Shown here: one piece after another, positions 45,562 to 57,625 of the stretch
Layout: the number at the start of each line of letters is the position of its first letter
Position numbering within the stretch: position 1 is the first letter of the stretch
Assembly: GCA_017607445.1 (NCBI GenBank)
Contig: JAEVHH010000003.1
Location: 5,642,001 to 5,706,000 of the forward strand
DNA from: Histoplasma ohiense
Taxonomy: Eukaryota > Ascomycota > Eurotiomycetes > Onygenales > Ajellomycetaceae
Direction of reading: 5' to 3'
DNA: 64,000 nt
Notes under the pieces: model-generated
Databases searched by the model: none
What the model was told of the DNA's origin: nothing
What the model saw: only the letters and a program-made list of their open reading frames with translations
Position numbers and translations under genes: made by a program

Positions 45562-48348
45562 TCAACTTCCCCTCCCCTCTTCCACTCCAAATGTATCCGG
45601 AAAGAACCCCGGCGACGGCCAAATATCTGCGATCGACGGCGGTCGCATTATCGAGTTACGGAGCGGTTGCTTTCCCGTGCCCTCCCAATTTTCGTTCTCC
45701 TCTCTCGGATCACGGAGCTCCTTGGCATAGCCCTCGGAGCTGTCATCATTGTTGTTGAGGAGGAGCGCGTCTTCGCAGGCTTTTTCGTCGTCTGTGTCGA
45801 CGGTGACATGTGTGTGGGGACTCTCGCCGCTGTGAGTGAAGGTTATGAACGCCTTCTTGTCAGAAGTGGAGGTTTCGCTATTGTTTGGAGATGAGAGGTC
45901 ATGGAAAATGGAGTCTATATCATTAGAGGCTGGGCCAGAAAGGGGAACAGCTGGTTTGTGAGTGGGGAACAGGGTTGGCGTGCTTTTTTGTTGTCCGTGT
46001 GTACGGTCATCGTTTACGGGCTCGGGATGGTGATTAGTCCTTTTTGGGTTGGCTTTGAACGCATAAGACATGTACGGGGATGGGGAAAGGCATATTTTTG
46101 CTCTTGCTCTTGCTCTTGCTCTTGGAAATCTCGGTGTTGTTGTTTGGATCTGCTGCATAGTAACAGTGGGAGATCCCAAATCTATCCAGATATCATCAGA
46201 GGCCTGTGGTGAAGAGAGAAGGAAAGGTTCGCTACTGTTTCTGTAATCAGAGCCGCTAAAGTGTTCCACGGGTGTCTTTGGAACTAAAGGGAAGGGCACA
46301 TCCTCTTCGTTCACTGCTTGTACAGAGTCCGTGTCGTCCTGTGGAGGAGGCGCTAGCGAGTCGAGAATGCGATACACGTTCTCATTAGACGGAAGCGAGA
46401 ATTGCGGATATAGTGAAGCACTGCTTCTGCCTGAGGAGCCTGGATCCAGTAACGGAGAATGAAGAAAATGTTCATCCGACATAAGCTGCTTCATATCCGC
46501 AACTAAAGAGGAATAAACTGGCCAGACTCCTCCCGCAAGCGATATTTGACTCGCAACTGACTTGAACCAGGAAGTATCCAGCTGCCGCGATGGGTTTTGC
46601 AATCGTTCAGCGTCGGTGATTGTTCTTAAAGAAAATTCGAAAATCGGGGGAAGGTAGGCGTGGGTGAAATTTTCTGACTGCGAAGTCAAGAGACACAATG
46701 TTATATCCATTATCTGACGAAGCGAATAAGGAAACCGTTGTCCATGAGGTAATAGACAGGTAGAAAGCCTAATCAGCGTTGCCGTCTGGGTCCAAAGCAG
46801 AAAGTTCTGATGTGGCAGTAATGGTGGGCGTTCGCCCAAGAACACCATAGTGCTAACATCAGACAACCGACACTCTTGCGGAAGCTTTTCTTCCCAGTGC
46901 TGAAGGCTCGTGAGGAAATATTCATGCGCCATAGGAGCACTATCGTAGAGCATATTGAGGAGTTTCGAAAGCTCTATTAGCCGGTTAAAAGTACTGCAAG
47001 ACCGGAGCGGTCCACGAGGGCAAGGATTTCCTCCATGAAGCTTGCAGAGAAGGAAGACATCCACCCAAGGGCTCCACTCTTCCAGTCCGTCTTCTTCCAA
47101 TAAATCGGCACCCTGTATGCTATCAGATCGCAAGCGTGGACACCTAGCGAGCCGAGCAGATAACAGAGTGTCGAGGAGAAAACATCCAAGAAATGTTTCT
47201 TCATGTTTGGCGAGGCTAGGGCGCTGTGTTTCTTTTGATCGAGCTCCAAGACCCAAATCTATAGCAACGCTTGCCGCCTGTCCACAAAGGACCCATGAAG
47301 CTGTCCAATCTCCGAATCCGATGTTTGCAAGCGTTAATAGTAGGGTAGCCTGAACATGACCGATTTCAAATTTCCCTTTCTCATCCGTCCCATTCTCATC
47401 CGGTATCAGGCTCCTCGCGACTGAATGAAACTCTTTTGCTTCCTTGTGGGGGTTTTTCGTTAGGCCCATTGAAATTGCATCAGTTCCCGACGGAATCTGG
47501 GTAGTAGTATAACTTATAATTGCCCAAAGAACAGCATGATTTCCTGATCCAGTGAGATTTCTTCCCATTTGGAAAGACGGGCTTGAATATTGGTAGGAGG
47601 CTTTGAGAACTTCATGTTTTGCTAGAATCGGAAACCAGCTGTGCGTATATGCAAAGTACATATTGAGCAGGTGAGATGTTTGGATAGGAAGTTCCATGCG
47701 AGCGTCAATTTTTGCAGCCTGGCTCATACAAGAAAGGTGGATTCTTTTCTCGTCCGTGCCAGGGGACAAGGGCGACGTGTATCGACTTCGAGTCAACGCC
47801 TATGGAGAGAATTTACTAATTCGGGAGTCCGAGAAGTCGACAAGTTGAGGATCGGAAACAATGTTAGATGCCGAATCTCCAAGTTCGATACCTCCCCCAT
47901 CTTCTTCAGAACATGATGATCCAAAAATGGTTGATCCTGGGCTGGACAATAATTCCTCAACATTTGCATACAATTCACTCGATTTCCATGTCCCGTGTAG
48001 CTTCTCTGATGCCCCTTCATTGTTCCATAATGCGACAAGCTTTTTTCTCCGAGGGGATTCTCCTTGTTTGGATCCCAACTTTTCAAGTACTGCCCCCTCC
48101 AGGCCTTCAATATTGGACATTGATAAGGCCCAAAGCTTTTCCAGGCCACAGACGTAACCATCTGGAAGACCCCTTTTCTTGGGACTGGGGTCGTAGGAGC
48201 AATCGTGGCCGCATTCTCGACATGCCAGACAGGCGGGGCGTAGTCCGTCACAACGATACTTCTTGCCTCGACATCGATCGCAGGCCTTCGATACTCGTTT
48301 GCGTTTGTTACCGGCATGTCGCGTTTCATGATCCATATGACCGAGCAT
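45562..48348 (-). CDS. Zn2Cys6 fungal transcription factor with an in-frame TAG
   Basis: The frame runs from 48348 to 45562. The N-terminal DNA-binding cluster is CDRCRGKKYRCDGLRPACLA then CRECGHDC, matching C-x2-C-x6-C-x6-C-x2-C-x6-C, preceded by basic KRKRVSKA. After a linker (GLEKLWALSMSNIEGLEGAV), the fungal-specific regulatory domain follows (HLLNMYFAYTHSWFPILAKH, ATLLLTLANIGFGDWTASW). The C-terminus is acidic and Ser/Pro-rich with a short Arg-Ala repeat. A TAG at 47800-47802 interrupts the frame between the two domains, and the same frame continues with TRSRYTSPLSPGTDEKR. Either a 60-base in-frame intron with a weak GTTTCC donor ending CCATAG removes it, or the gene is broken. The target pathway is unknown. 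Start 48348 (MLGHMDHETR) is chosen over the odd hydrophobic extension to 48462. Confidence 0.8.
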
Positions 48349-49828
48349 TTTCCAGCCGGTTGCTTGATTCTCAAATATGGGATATAGGGGATTGCATGTG
48401 CAGTCAAACATCAAAATTGGAATTAACGAGAAAAGAAGAAAGCAAAAACAAGAACTTCGCATCCAGCGCAGTGGTAGTTGAGGCCCGGCTCCTGCTTAGC
48501 AAGTTACCCAGGCGGGCCTTATGATTACTCGTAACCTTGCTCTCCAACCACTTACCGTCTATGCTCCGGTGGCTTAGAAATTGCGAGAAATTGTCCATAC
48601 CTTAAAGTGAAAGACAAGCTTTCGGGGAGGTATCGACCATGAAGTAGCATCATTGGGTTCGATACAGATTCGACCCAAAAAAAAAAAAGGCCGGTTTTTG
48701 GGCACGTCAGGTGTTGGGTGTTGATATCGCCATTATGGCTTGCGGCGGTTGGGTTCAAGCGGATGAATGACCCCACGGCTAGCAGACTCGGCTGATGAAA
48801 GGCAAGGCACAATATGGTACGAAGGACAGGACTTTTCTTGCTTGTGGAGATTTCCAGCGAGTAAAATAATTGCGGGTTAAGTCGCAGCATGTGCTCAGTG
48901 AACCCTGTTGGAGGAGAATCGTTGGGGACTTGTCCTTGTCTCAAATCTCAAATCTTCCCAATTTCCTTTCCACCCCGCCTACGTATAGGAAACTGATAGT
49001 TATCCCGTGTTGTCATGAGGCAAATCATACAGGCCGAGCTCTTGTCACTGCAACCAGCCATGTAGACATTGTGAGCAAGGGAATACCGGAAATATTATCA
49101 AAAACAAGATCCAAATCCACGGGCTTTGATACTCGTACGTGAGCAACAAACTCCGTGCTCAAGCTCGCCACGCCATTGCCGCAGTCCAGCCCACTGTCTT
49201 CGTGCGCTGGAAAGGGATATCCATCCTTGTGACCAGAAATACGGTGTCTGGGCTGTTTCAAGCCGAAAACTTCAAGCCCGGTTCCAGGAACGGATTCCGC
49301 TGGTGGTATTTAGACAAGTGCACCAGCAAGAATTAGCGCGGAGAGGAGATTGGTGCAGATATCTATCGATCAGCCAATGCCCAGCATCTTCGGAATGGAC
49401 TGAGCTTGCCAGATATTTTGTAGCCAACTCCTTTCTCGAGGGTTTTGTGGAATCGTACCAGACCTGAGCGGTTTCCATGAAGATAGAACGAACCATGGAA
49501 AGTTTTACGACTCCGAAAGTTTATTTATTGCAACTTTTATATTTTCTGGTATCGACATCGTATTTAGTCCCTTCATTGAATCTGCCCTTAGCAAGCGGCA
49601 GCTTATTATATCAGACTAGCGGATTTCCCAGACCCTGCCCGGCTAGCCAGCAAACCACAGGGAGAAAACAACACCTCAATGCTCAACGTACTTCCCCCTG
49701 TGCCTCTGCTTCTCTCCTCCCTTCCTCCAACACCCCTCAGAACCATGCATCCTTCTTCTTGAAATCGCCCTTTTGGATATCCAGACCGGTTGCCATACCG
49801 CTACCTCCACCGTCTTTCTTTGCCTGCC
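48349..49828. other. Divergent intergenic region, 1.5 kb
   Basis: Upstream of both the Zn2Cys6 regulator (-) and the CxxC-rich gene (+). No gene is recognised. The sequence is compatible with long promoters. Confidence 0.55.
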
Positions 49829-50915
49829 ATGTATATCCCCGACCAGCCCCAAAATGACGCCTTCGCCTGGGCAACGACTACCTCCGCATGTGAACAGCGA
49901 GGATGCCCTATATCAGATGCTGCAGGCATGAAAAAGAGAAAGAGAGATACAACCAATTGGGATAACCAGGTCAATGCTAGTATGGGCAGTTGGTGGGTTT
50001 AGCATTTCCTTCAGCCTCTATCTTGTCTATCTATTTTTTTTTTCCCTCGGCTACCAACGCTAACAATTTGGATCTCCTTGTATCAGCACCGCTTTCATCC
50101 CGGGCAACGCTCCGCATGTCGACGATAAATTTAGAGATGGATACAGTCAGCTCTTGGGGGAATCGTCGTCAGGTTCAATAACTTCCAAATTTTCCTCCTG
50201 GCCCATCCCTGAACGGAGAACGTATCAATTCCGACCCTGTCTGCAACCGACGGCGATAAAACGGCGGCGTTTGATACAGCAACAGCAAAACCAGCAATCT
50301 CAACAGGAATGGAGTACCATTCCAATAAGCATGTATGCAGGGCAGAAGCCGCAGCATCTCTACTCCACTGATCCCGGGAGCAGCCTGCCCTCACCCCCGA
50401 CCATATCAAAATCACCATCCTCTTCACTCCATAAAATGAAATCCAATACGCATCACAATAACGACCCTTCGACATTGTCCTCACAGAACAAACCCTCATC
50501 CAACATCACTCTATTCCCCTGCCACATCTGCCATCGTCGCCCCACTACACGTTCCACCCTTGACGCCTATGCCGACTGCGACCTCTGCGCCGAGCGGACC
50601 TGTTACATCTGTCTACGAGAGTGTATGGCTGTCGATTGCAACTACGCTCGTTCCCCTCCGAACCCCTGTTCAGGCCGAGGCAAGGAGAATAATAACAGCA
50701 ATACTAGTAATACTATCAATGAGAATGACTGTCGACGCAAAGGGTCCTGTTGGCGGGGCAAGACTGCGCCGCCAAATTCAAGGCCAGGACGTGGAGGGGA
50801 AGAAGAGAATGGCCCCAGGACGGGACGGAAGGTGTGTTCGTGGTGTGCAGTTGAGAGTGTTGTCGACGGTGGCGCGGAGGTTGTGAGGTGTTTTGCTTGT
50901 GTAGCCGGATGGTGA
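49829..50915 (+). CDS. CxxC-rich putative zinc-binding protein
   Basis: Two exons, join(49829..49992, 50087..50915), encode 330 residues. The 94-base intron starts GTGGGT and ends TATCAG, and rejoins ASMGS|CTAFIPGNAPHVDD in frame. The N-terminal half is basic and Gln/Ser-rich (KRRRLIQQQQNQQSQQ). The C-terminal half has ordered Cys pairs: FPCHICHRRPTTRS, CDLCAERTCYICLRECM, then after a Asn/Arg-rich spacer VCSWCAVES and RCFACVAGW at the very end. This spacing resembles a cross-braced zinc-binding fold (RING- or FYVE-like), but I cannot assign a family. A nuclear or signalling role is only a guess. ATG 49829 is the first in the frame. Confidence 0.75.
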
Positions 50916-51896
50916 CCTCGCGCTGGTTGATACGTTGCGTTTTGGTGGCGTTTTGGAATGGATTGGACAGACATATGTTATATGGGTATATATATATTGT
51001 CTAAGTATGATTATGGCTGACTTTTTTTTTGTCTGCCATATGCGAGAGATTGTGGGAGGGGTGGTTAAATGCATGGATATCCCAATCTCTTTCATTTTCT
51101 TTAAACCTCTTCTTTCCGTTTCTTGTTTTAAAACACGTTGCTGCTATCGCTCTCTTCTGGGCGGCTTTGAGAGTGACATACATTTTCTCCTTTTGTTTTT
51201 GTTTTTTTTTTTTTTTTTTTTTTTTCCATTTCTTTTCTTTTCTTGACAGATTGATTGAGGATCACGGAACAGAACATATTTTTAGTTTTAGAAAATTCGT
51301 ATGGGTTATTTACGTTGAGAAACCCCTCTCAATCTTAGCTAGCGAACGGGTATATAACAATAGGGTTTAGTTTTGTATTCTATTATATTTAGGACATTGT
51401 TTTGGGTATTTACCCTTTTTGCCGTATGCGGGTCGGACGCGTTTTTGTTGTCTAGCTAAAATCTCAGAAAGGGGACCCTATCATCATGGTTCTTCTAGTG
51501 ATTAATTAAGTAAATAAATAGATAACAAACAATGTCATTATTCATCTGCAAAGTCTCTAGATATAAAACGGTGTGTAAATAATGGAAATTGAGAGAAACT
51601 TCTCAATTGGATGAGGCGTTCTGGACCAAGGAAAGTAGCATATCAGAACTCGAATTGAATCTGTAAACTGACCAAGCGAATGGAATTTCTTCCTAAGGGA
51701 TTCATACTTCCGACTGAATATACCTGGGAGCCAATGCAGTTTTAATATGGACTAAAACGAGTTATATGCCACCAGGCAGAAATTAATGAAATAAGCGGTG
51801 CAAAAGCAAAGACATCGAATCCCAAGCGGAAAACAAAAATAAATACATAAAAAGAGACACAAAACGAAGGGGAAAAGGAACGTACGCTACCCCAAT
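50916..51896. other. Convergent 3' region with T25 run
   Basis: Between the CxxC-rich gene and nus1. A T25 run lies at 51202-51226. No gene is visible. Confidence 0.65.
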
Positions 51897-53180
51897 TTAC
51901 CTCCCAAACCTCATCTCTGCCCTCGCATACCTCCACAGCCCTTTAAGAAACTTTTGATACTCTACCGCCTCCCCACCCCCAGTAATCAAACTGCCTTTAT
52001 CTCCCGTGCAATAGATCTCCGTCAGCCGCAACTGCCACGGCGGATACCCATCCAGCCGCACAAACGGGCCAAACACCATCAACAAATCTGGATCAGACTT
52101 CATCAACACAGCCGTCGCGGCGTCCGCAGGCAACGACCGCGAGGAATCTGAAACGGCAGTGCTGGACCCCGTACCGGCTGAGGATGCGATGCTATTGGGT
52201 TCATCGAATAGCGGATCTCCAGGAGTGCTCCCTAGCGGCGGTGTAGGCGGGGACGTCAACTCGCTAATCTCAGCGTCGATGAGTTTCGGGCTTATATCTT
52301 GCGGTGACAGGTTACCATGCTGGGCCATCTCGGTCAGGGTCTTTGTGAGGTCGACCAGTGTCTCGCGCCCGTCTGTGGCGGAGAGGAGGAGGAGGGTGAA
52401 AAGCGCGGGATTTGCTTTCGAGGAGGATGGGCAGAGAGTTGGAGAGTAGAGGGCGTGGTGTGGGGCGAAGAGGCGGAGGGTTGGTTGGTGGGAAGGAGGC
52501 CCATAGTACGTTGATAGTTTGCTTATGATTATTTTGTGGAGGGTTGGGATGTAGGATTTTAGGATGCCTGCATTTTACATAAGTTAGTTTTGGTTTATTT
52601 TTAATTTTATTTTTTTGACTTGGTATGGCGTGTTCTCTTTTTACTATTTTGATGAAGTGTAAAAGGAGTTAGTGGTAGGTAATATACCTGTCTTCTCATA
52701 TATGCTCAACATAGGTATACCAGCGCACGAGCTCCAGGCTACCAACTCCGCCACCTCGTCCATAATCACATCCAGAGCATCCTCATCCTTCCCCAGCATC
52801 AACACGATGCTCAGATGCTGCGGTAGCTGGCTCAGGCCGCGGACATCTTTTTGTATGAGCTCGGGAGTGCGGTGATGGTAGTAAAGAATGGCCAGGATTC
52901 GATCAATGATGGCATGATAGCCTTGACGGAGCCGGATGTAGATGCTGAAAACAACGTGGATTAGAAAATAGGTGAGGTAGTGTAATGTCGACTTGAGGAA
53001 TGCTCGGATAGGTTTCCTCCTCTTCTTCTGCTTCTTCTTCCCATGCCTGCTGCGGGCCGAACGGATGGTAGATGGATCTGGAAGGTAGGGTTTGAGGAGG
53101 GCTTCACGCTCCGCCGGAGTGAGCTTTGAGGTATCGACTCGCGAGTTCCGGCGTATACGCGGGTCTGTGGGGAGAGCCAT
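51897..53180 (-). CDS. nus1: Nus1, dehydrodolichyl diphosphate synthase subunit (NgBR homologue)
   Basis: Two exons, complement(51897..52567, 52688..53180), give 387 residues. The intron runs GTATAT to TGCAG and rejoins SIYEKTG|ILKSYIPTLHK. The N-terminal part is basic, then a membrane segment (LHYLTYFLIHVVFSIYIRL). The cis-prenyltransferase-like fold follows (VRGLSQLPQHLSIVLMLGKD, DEVAELVAWSSCAGIPMLSI). It ends with FGPFVRLDGYPPWQLRLTEI, the region matching the conserved C-terminal R-x-G motif, here RLDG, that completes the partner active site. Nus1 with Rer2/Srt1 makes the dolichol precursor at the ER. Low-complexity Ser/Pro inserts (SELTSPPTPPLGSTPGDP) enlarge the protein. It is divergent from sec10, 684 bases apart. 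Confidence 0.9.
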
Positions 53181-53864
53181 GAGATGGGGTGCGAATCGAC
53201 AGACAGCAGATGCGATCTGGCAAATATCTCTACATGGATCAACTCCAGCGATTTAGAGGTTGAACGGTGGTTGCAGAAAAGAAATAATGAAACCAAGAGA
53301 ATTACTATTCAAGGTCAGGATCCCATGGGTCCAAATATCTAACGTCCTCAGACCAGAAGATATTAGCAGTGAGGTTGGATCAAAACGGCGAAATCAAGCG
53401 CAAAATCTGCAATGAGGATGAGGCTGTGGCCATAGGACGTTTGCGTCATTCCTCGGCTGAGCATTTGCGAGATCTGGCGAATACTAGTGGTATTTATATT
53501 TGTTATTGCGTTGCTTCTCGCGAGAGCAAAAGTGAAATAAAGCCCTGTTGCATTTCCTGGTTATTTTGTTTGCTTTCCATGACCTGAAAATATTCAAAGA
53601 AGAATTCTAAGAAATACAGGATGTGGCAGTAGTAGCAGCCTAGCGTGGACCGATAAATATTCCAACTCCGACACCTTTCTGCAACACACTTGAACTCCAA
53701 CTCCAACTACACTCCAGCAACTATCATATTTCAGTACACCCTTCAGCAATGACCTACTACCAACGGACATCTTTACGCTAACTACTCGAATATGACTAAA
53801 TTACTTATATTTCCTCCCGCCCATCAATAATCGCGGCCCAACTAGGCTATCATAGGCTATCAAC
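53181..53864. other. Divergent promoter region, nus1 / sec10
   Basis: A 684-base space between two start codons, both for secretory-pathway functions. No gene is visible. Confidence 0.7.
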
Positions 53865-56607
53865 ATGCCAGATACCGCCTCCTTAAATTCGCAAAGCGCA
53901 CGCTCCACTACCACTAGATCCATCTTCAACAAAGGCCCTACCTTCACTCTCGAAACCTTCTCTAACCGCGACTTCATTGTCAAAGATTTCATCGAGTCCC
54001 TTTCAGACTCTGTCATCCCGTCCTCCCAGCGCCGGTCAGGCGGACCTAGCGGCAATCAACCCTTCGACCCGAAACCCCTTATTCGTACCTTTGAACATGC
54101 CCAGCGTCGTATGGTCGAGTTGTCTGGCGACCTGGAGCTACGGGAAAATGAACTGTCCGCCGCTGTGAGAAGGGCAGAGGCCCAACATGCGCAAAATGTT
54201 AGTTCGCTTGGCTTCAAATTAAGCCAGACCATCGAGTCGTTTCAGAAGTTGGATACATCCCTGAATGGGCCAGGCGGAGGAGGCGGTGGCAATATTGCTG
54301 TTGAAACAGGAAAGAAGCTAGAGGATCTCGATCGTCAGAGACGGAGGGCCTTGGATGCTCATTTCCTTATCGAATGTTGGGATGAAGTTAGCAACCGTGG
54401 GGAATTATCCCTCTTGGAAAATCTGAGACGATCAGGAAGCGGTGAGGGAAAGGTTAGGTGTGCGCATATTGCAAGACAGTTACTCAGAATAAGCAGGAGA
54501 TTGGATCCCAAAAGCTGGAATGAGGAAAATGGCAGTGTCGGGATGAATGGAACATCAATGAACGTCTCCTCTCCTGCGAAGCGCATAAATACAAGGGAGA
54601 TTATAGAAAAGTTCTCAGAGACCTTAGAGAAAGATCTGCTGAAGCAGTTTGATGACTTCTATCGGAAAGCGAATTTTGATGGGATGCGGGACTGTGCAGC
54701 TGTGTTATACGATTTCAATGGCGGCGCCAGCGTGGTTGGATTATTCGTTAATCAGCACCAGTTCTTTATTGACCGCAGCCAGCTCATTACCGAGGAGATT
54801 GGAAGAGATGCGGAAACGTGGGAAATGCTGGCTGACCCTGACGCTGACCCACCAGTTGTTGAGCATAGCCTTCAGTCACTGGTGGACGAGGTCAAGGTTG
54901 TGGTTCAAGAGGAATCTACGATTATCAAACGCGCGTTTCCGTATTACGAGCAGGTTCTCGAGAAGTTTTTACAGAGGATTTTCCAACAATCCATACAGCA
55001 GCGCCTAGAAATGGTATTAGATAAGGCTAATAACGTGTCGTCGTTAGCGTTCTTGAGGTCTCTCCAAACCGCCCGGAGTTATATCAGCAGCCTGGTCGAT
55101 GATATGAAGTCCCATGGCCTAACAGAACACCCCGAAACCATATCTGTTAAGACTGCCATTATCCTGGATCAGCAACTGGAAGACCTTTTCGTTCCCTATT
55201 TTGGAAGCTCATCCTACATCGAAAGAGAAAAGAAGAATTTGGAGGAGCTTTACACGTCACTCATGTTTAAATTTACAACTTTCCATAGTCGCAGGAAGAA
55301 ATCCACAACGACATTCATGTCGTCTCTGGCGAAATCTGGCAGCGAACTCATTCACTCTGCCAGAGATGCCTATGTCAGTCGACTAGATTCCTCAGACTTC
55401 ACCCCCACTCAGAAACGAATGCTACTGCGTGTTGCTGGCCTGAAAGACAATTCTGATTTACACAAACAAAATGAAATTGAGCTTACGGAAGAAGATGGCC
55501 GCTTGAACCCCGCTTTTGCGAAGCGAATGTTGAAATGGCTCGCAGAAGGGGTTGGACGAGACCTGGAATTGGCCGTCAGCAGCGAAACGCCGAAGGATGT
55601 TTCCGCGCTTCTGAACATGCTTCTGTCTATGATGGGGGAGGGATATGTCGAGGTTGCTCTCGACGGGGCACTCGAGTCTGCGTCAAGCCAGGAGTCCACA
55701 AAGACAGAACCCGACTTCTTATATTTAGGCAGCTTACGTCCTGCGATTAGTATCACACACCTCATGATGACATGTATCAACACCGTACTTATTCCATTAG
55801 CAGCCGGAAACATTACTATCAGGAGAGATATGGAGAAAAAGGCTTCTCTAGCAGTGAACCAGATCGAGGATAAAATCAATTCTATCGAGCAGAAAACTGT
55901 AGACGTGACGTTGTCCTGGGTGTCACGACTTCTTTCTGGCCAACGAAAGAACGATTTCCGCCCGAAAGAAAACGTCACAGATGGCGACACGGCATGGTTG
56001 GAGATGCTACAGACACCGGCAAGTTTATTTCTCTTGACACAACCCCTACCTGATAAAGAAATTTTGACAGTAGGATCCATTTCTGACACCATTCCAGACC
56101 TGCGCCGCTATTTCCACCTTTCTCAACCGCCTACATACCACAATTCTCACTTCCCTCTCCTCGAGCGGCTCCAACATCAAAATTTTCCTCACAGAAATCG
56201 CCCTGGGTGTCCGCACCTTGCTTCTCGAGCATTTCAAGCGCTTCCCGGTTAACGGCCCCGGCGGCCTCATGGTCACCAAGGATATGACCTGCTACGTAGA
56301 CTTACTACGATCATGGAATATTGATGAAGCTGTTAAGGGCGTTGGTGGGGCGCTCGATGTTTTGCTGGAAGTTGGCAGTTTGTTCGTCATTGGGCCTGAA
56401 GCGTTGCGAGAGCGGGTTCGGGCAGGAGCTACGAGAACTACTGGTCGGGGTGGTACTGGCCCCGGAACAAACAGGACGGGCGGATCGGGAACCACGGCAC
56501 AAGCCACAGCAGGATCAGGGTTGACAGTTGAGGAAGTCAGGGCCTATGTCATGAGAAGGGAAGATTCGGGGAGTGTAGGGATGCAGATTGTTTTCAATCC
56601 GTTGTGA
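53865..56607 (+). CDS. sec10: Exocyst complex component Sec10
   Basis: Two exons, join(53865..56018, 56098..56607), encode 887 residues, the family size. The 79-base intron has a GC donor (GCAAGT) and ends ATTCCAG. It rejoins the conserved WLEMLQTP|TCAAISTFLNRLH. The N-terminus is Ser/Thr-rich. A coiled-coil region follows (LELRENELSAAVRRAEAQH). The long helical CATCHR-type rod continues with FSETLEKDLLKQFDDFYRKA and ends with FKRFPVNGPGGLMVTKDMTC. Sec10 is part of the octameric exocyst that tethers secretory vesicles to growth sites. A Gly/Thr-rich insert (TTGRGGTGPGTNRTGG) lies close to the C-terminus. Confidence 0.95.
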
Positions 56608-57244
56608 GCATGATTCAATTTTGAAAAGGGTTGTTTAGAGTGACTCCTTTCTCTTTTTCCTCCATATACTTTGATTCCCAATTTTCTTTTCCATCGCTTC
56701 ACTTCAGTTTAAAGTGAGTCGTTTAGGTGTTTCATTCCTTCATGTCCGAATCTCCCCGGTCGCTCTTCCCATAGATTGGGAGTACGGAGAATATTGTATA
56801 TAGTACTTGGATAGAATAAGGAATCGCTGTCGACCGGAAAACAAACTCCTTCAGCTGGCAAAAAGAGATCCTTGCGGGGTTGGACTTTAGAGGCGATTCC
56901 CACCATGTGAACGGGCCGTATACTCAGGATTCCGTCTGCCAATTGTAAGGTTACAAGAGCATACGGAGAAGGGGGGGGGAGGGGGGGAGGGGGGGGAAAT
57001 TGGAACAATTTTGCTGTATAGCCAGCCACCTTACACCTCAGCCCAAAAGAACATTCAAAAAACATTTCGACCCTTAATTGGTACGATCAAACCCCGTCCA
57101 GACATATGCCTTCAATTCGTGTCTCACTTAGATTACCGGCGAGTTAAGCGTATATCTAGACAGGTGAAAGGGGTGTTGTATAATCAGTCGCTTTCACGAG
57201 GGTACACGTAGCTGGTCAAGTTTATAATAATTCTATTTTCTTCT
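56608..57244. other. Downstream of sec10, with G-rich tract
   Basis: Contains a 26-base almost pure G tract at 56971-56996. No gene is visible. Confidence 0.6.
56971..56996 (+). repeat. G-rich tract, G-quadruplex-compatible
   Basis: Runs of nine, seven and eight G separated by single A residues. This is sufficient for a G-quadruplex on the plus strand. It is seen directly. Confidence 0.9.
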
Positions 57245-57625
57245 TAATGATCTTGGTAGTTTGTTATTGAAGCTTGCTCCCGCTTTCGTTTCATCGTTTC
57301 CAGGACTTCTTTCCCGACCTTGAGCTTCACAAGCCTCAAATACGCCCCAGATAAATGGAGCTTGCCTTCTGATTCAAAGAAGATTACCTGCTGCAGCACA
57401 TATTTCGCGGCTTTGGGTTTGCCAAGCCGAAAGCTTCTCGCTATTACGCAGTGGGCGACAAGCAGTAGCCTTCAAACAAATGGACCAACTCTTCGGAACT
57501 AGGTCTTCTGGTATCTCAATCCGAAAATTCCTGTTCGATAAATTTCGAGCTACTATGAGAGGGTGAAATATCTTCCCATATGAAAAGACATTACGACGAT
57601 ATTTTTTTTGGTGAACGAATATCAC
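57245..57625 (-). pseudogene. Possible degenerate coding remnant, family unknown
   Basis: Two overlapping minus-strand frames look protein-like in succession. The first (from 57625) reads HPLIVARNLSNRNFRIEIPE, then DLVPKSWSICLKATACRPLR. The second, shifted, reads AKYVLQQVIFFESEGKLHLS then LRLVKLKVGKEVLETMKRKR to a stop at 57245. The second has no ATG and follows a TGA in its own frame. The pattern suggests one gene split by a frameshift, or two exons of something I cannot name. No family is recognised. Confidence 0.3.

Noticed and set aside
47786..47816. A 17-base intron GTAAATTCTCTCCATAG in the Zn2Cys6 gene
   Set aside because: It is far below any known spliceable length in these fungi and would shift the reading frame.
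47793..48407. 204-codon minus-strand ORF
   Set aside because: It overlaps the Zn2Cys6 frame and lacks the cysteine cluster, so it is a shadow frame.
55409..56092. 227-codon minus-strand ORF
   Set aside because: It is antisense to the confident sec10 coding sequence, a shadow frame.
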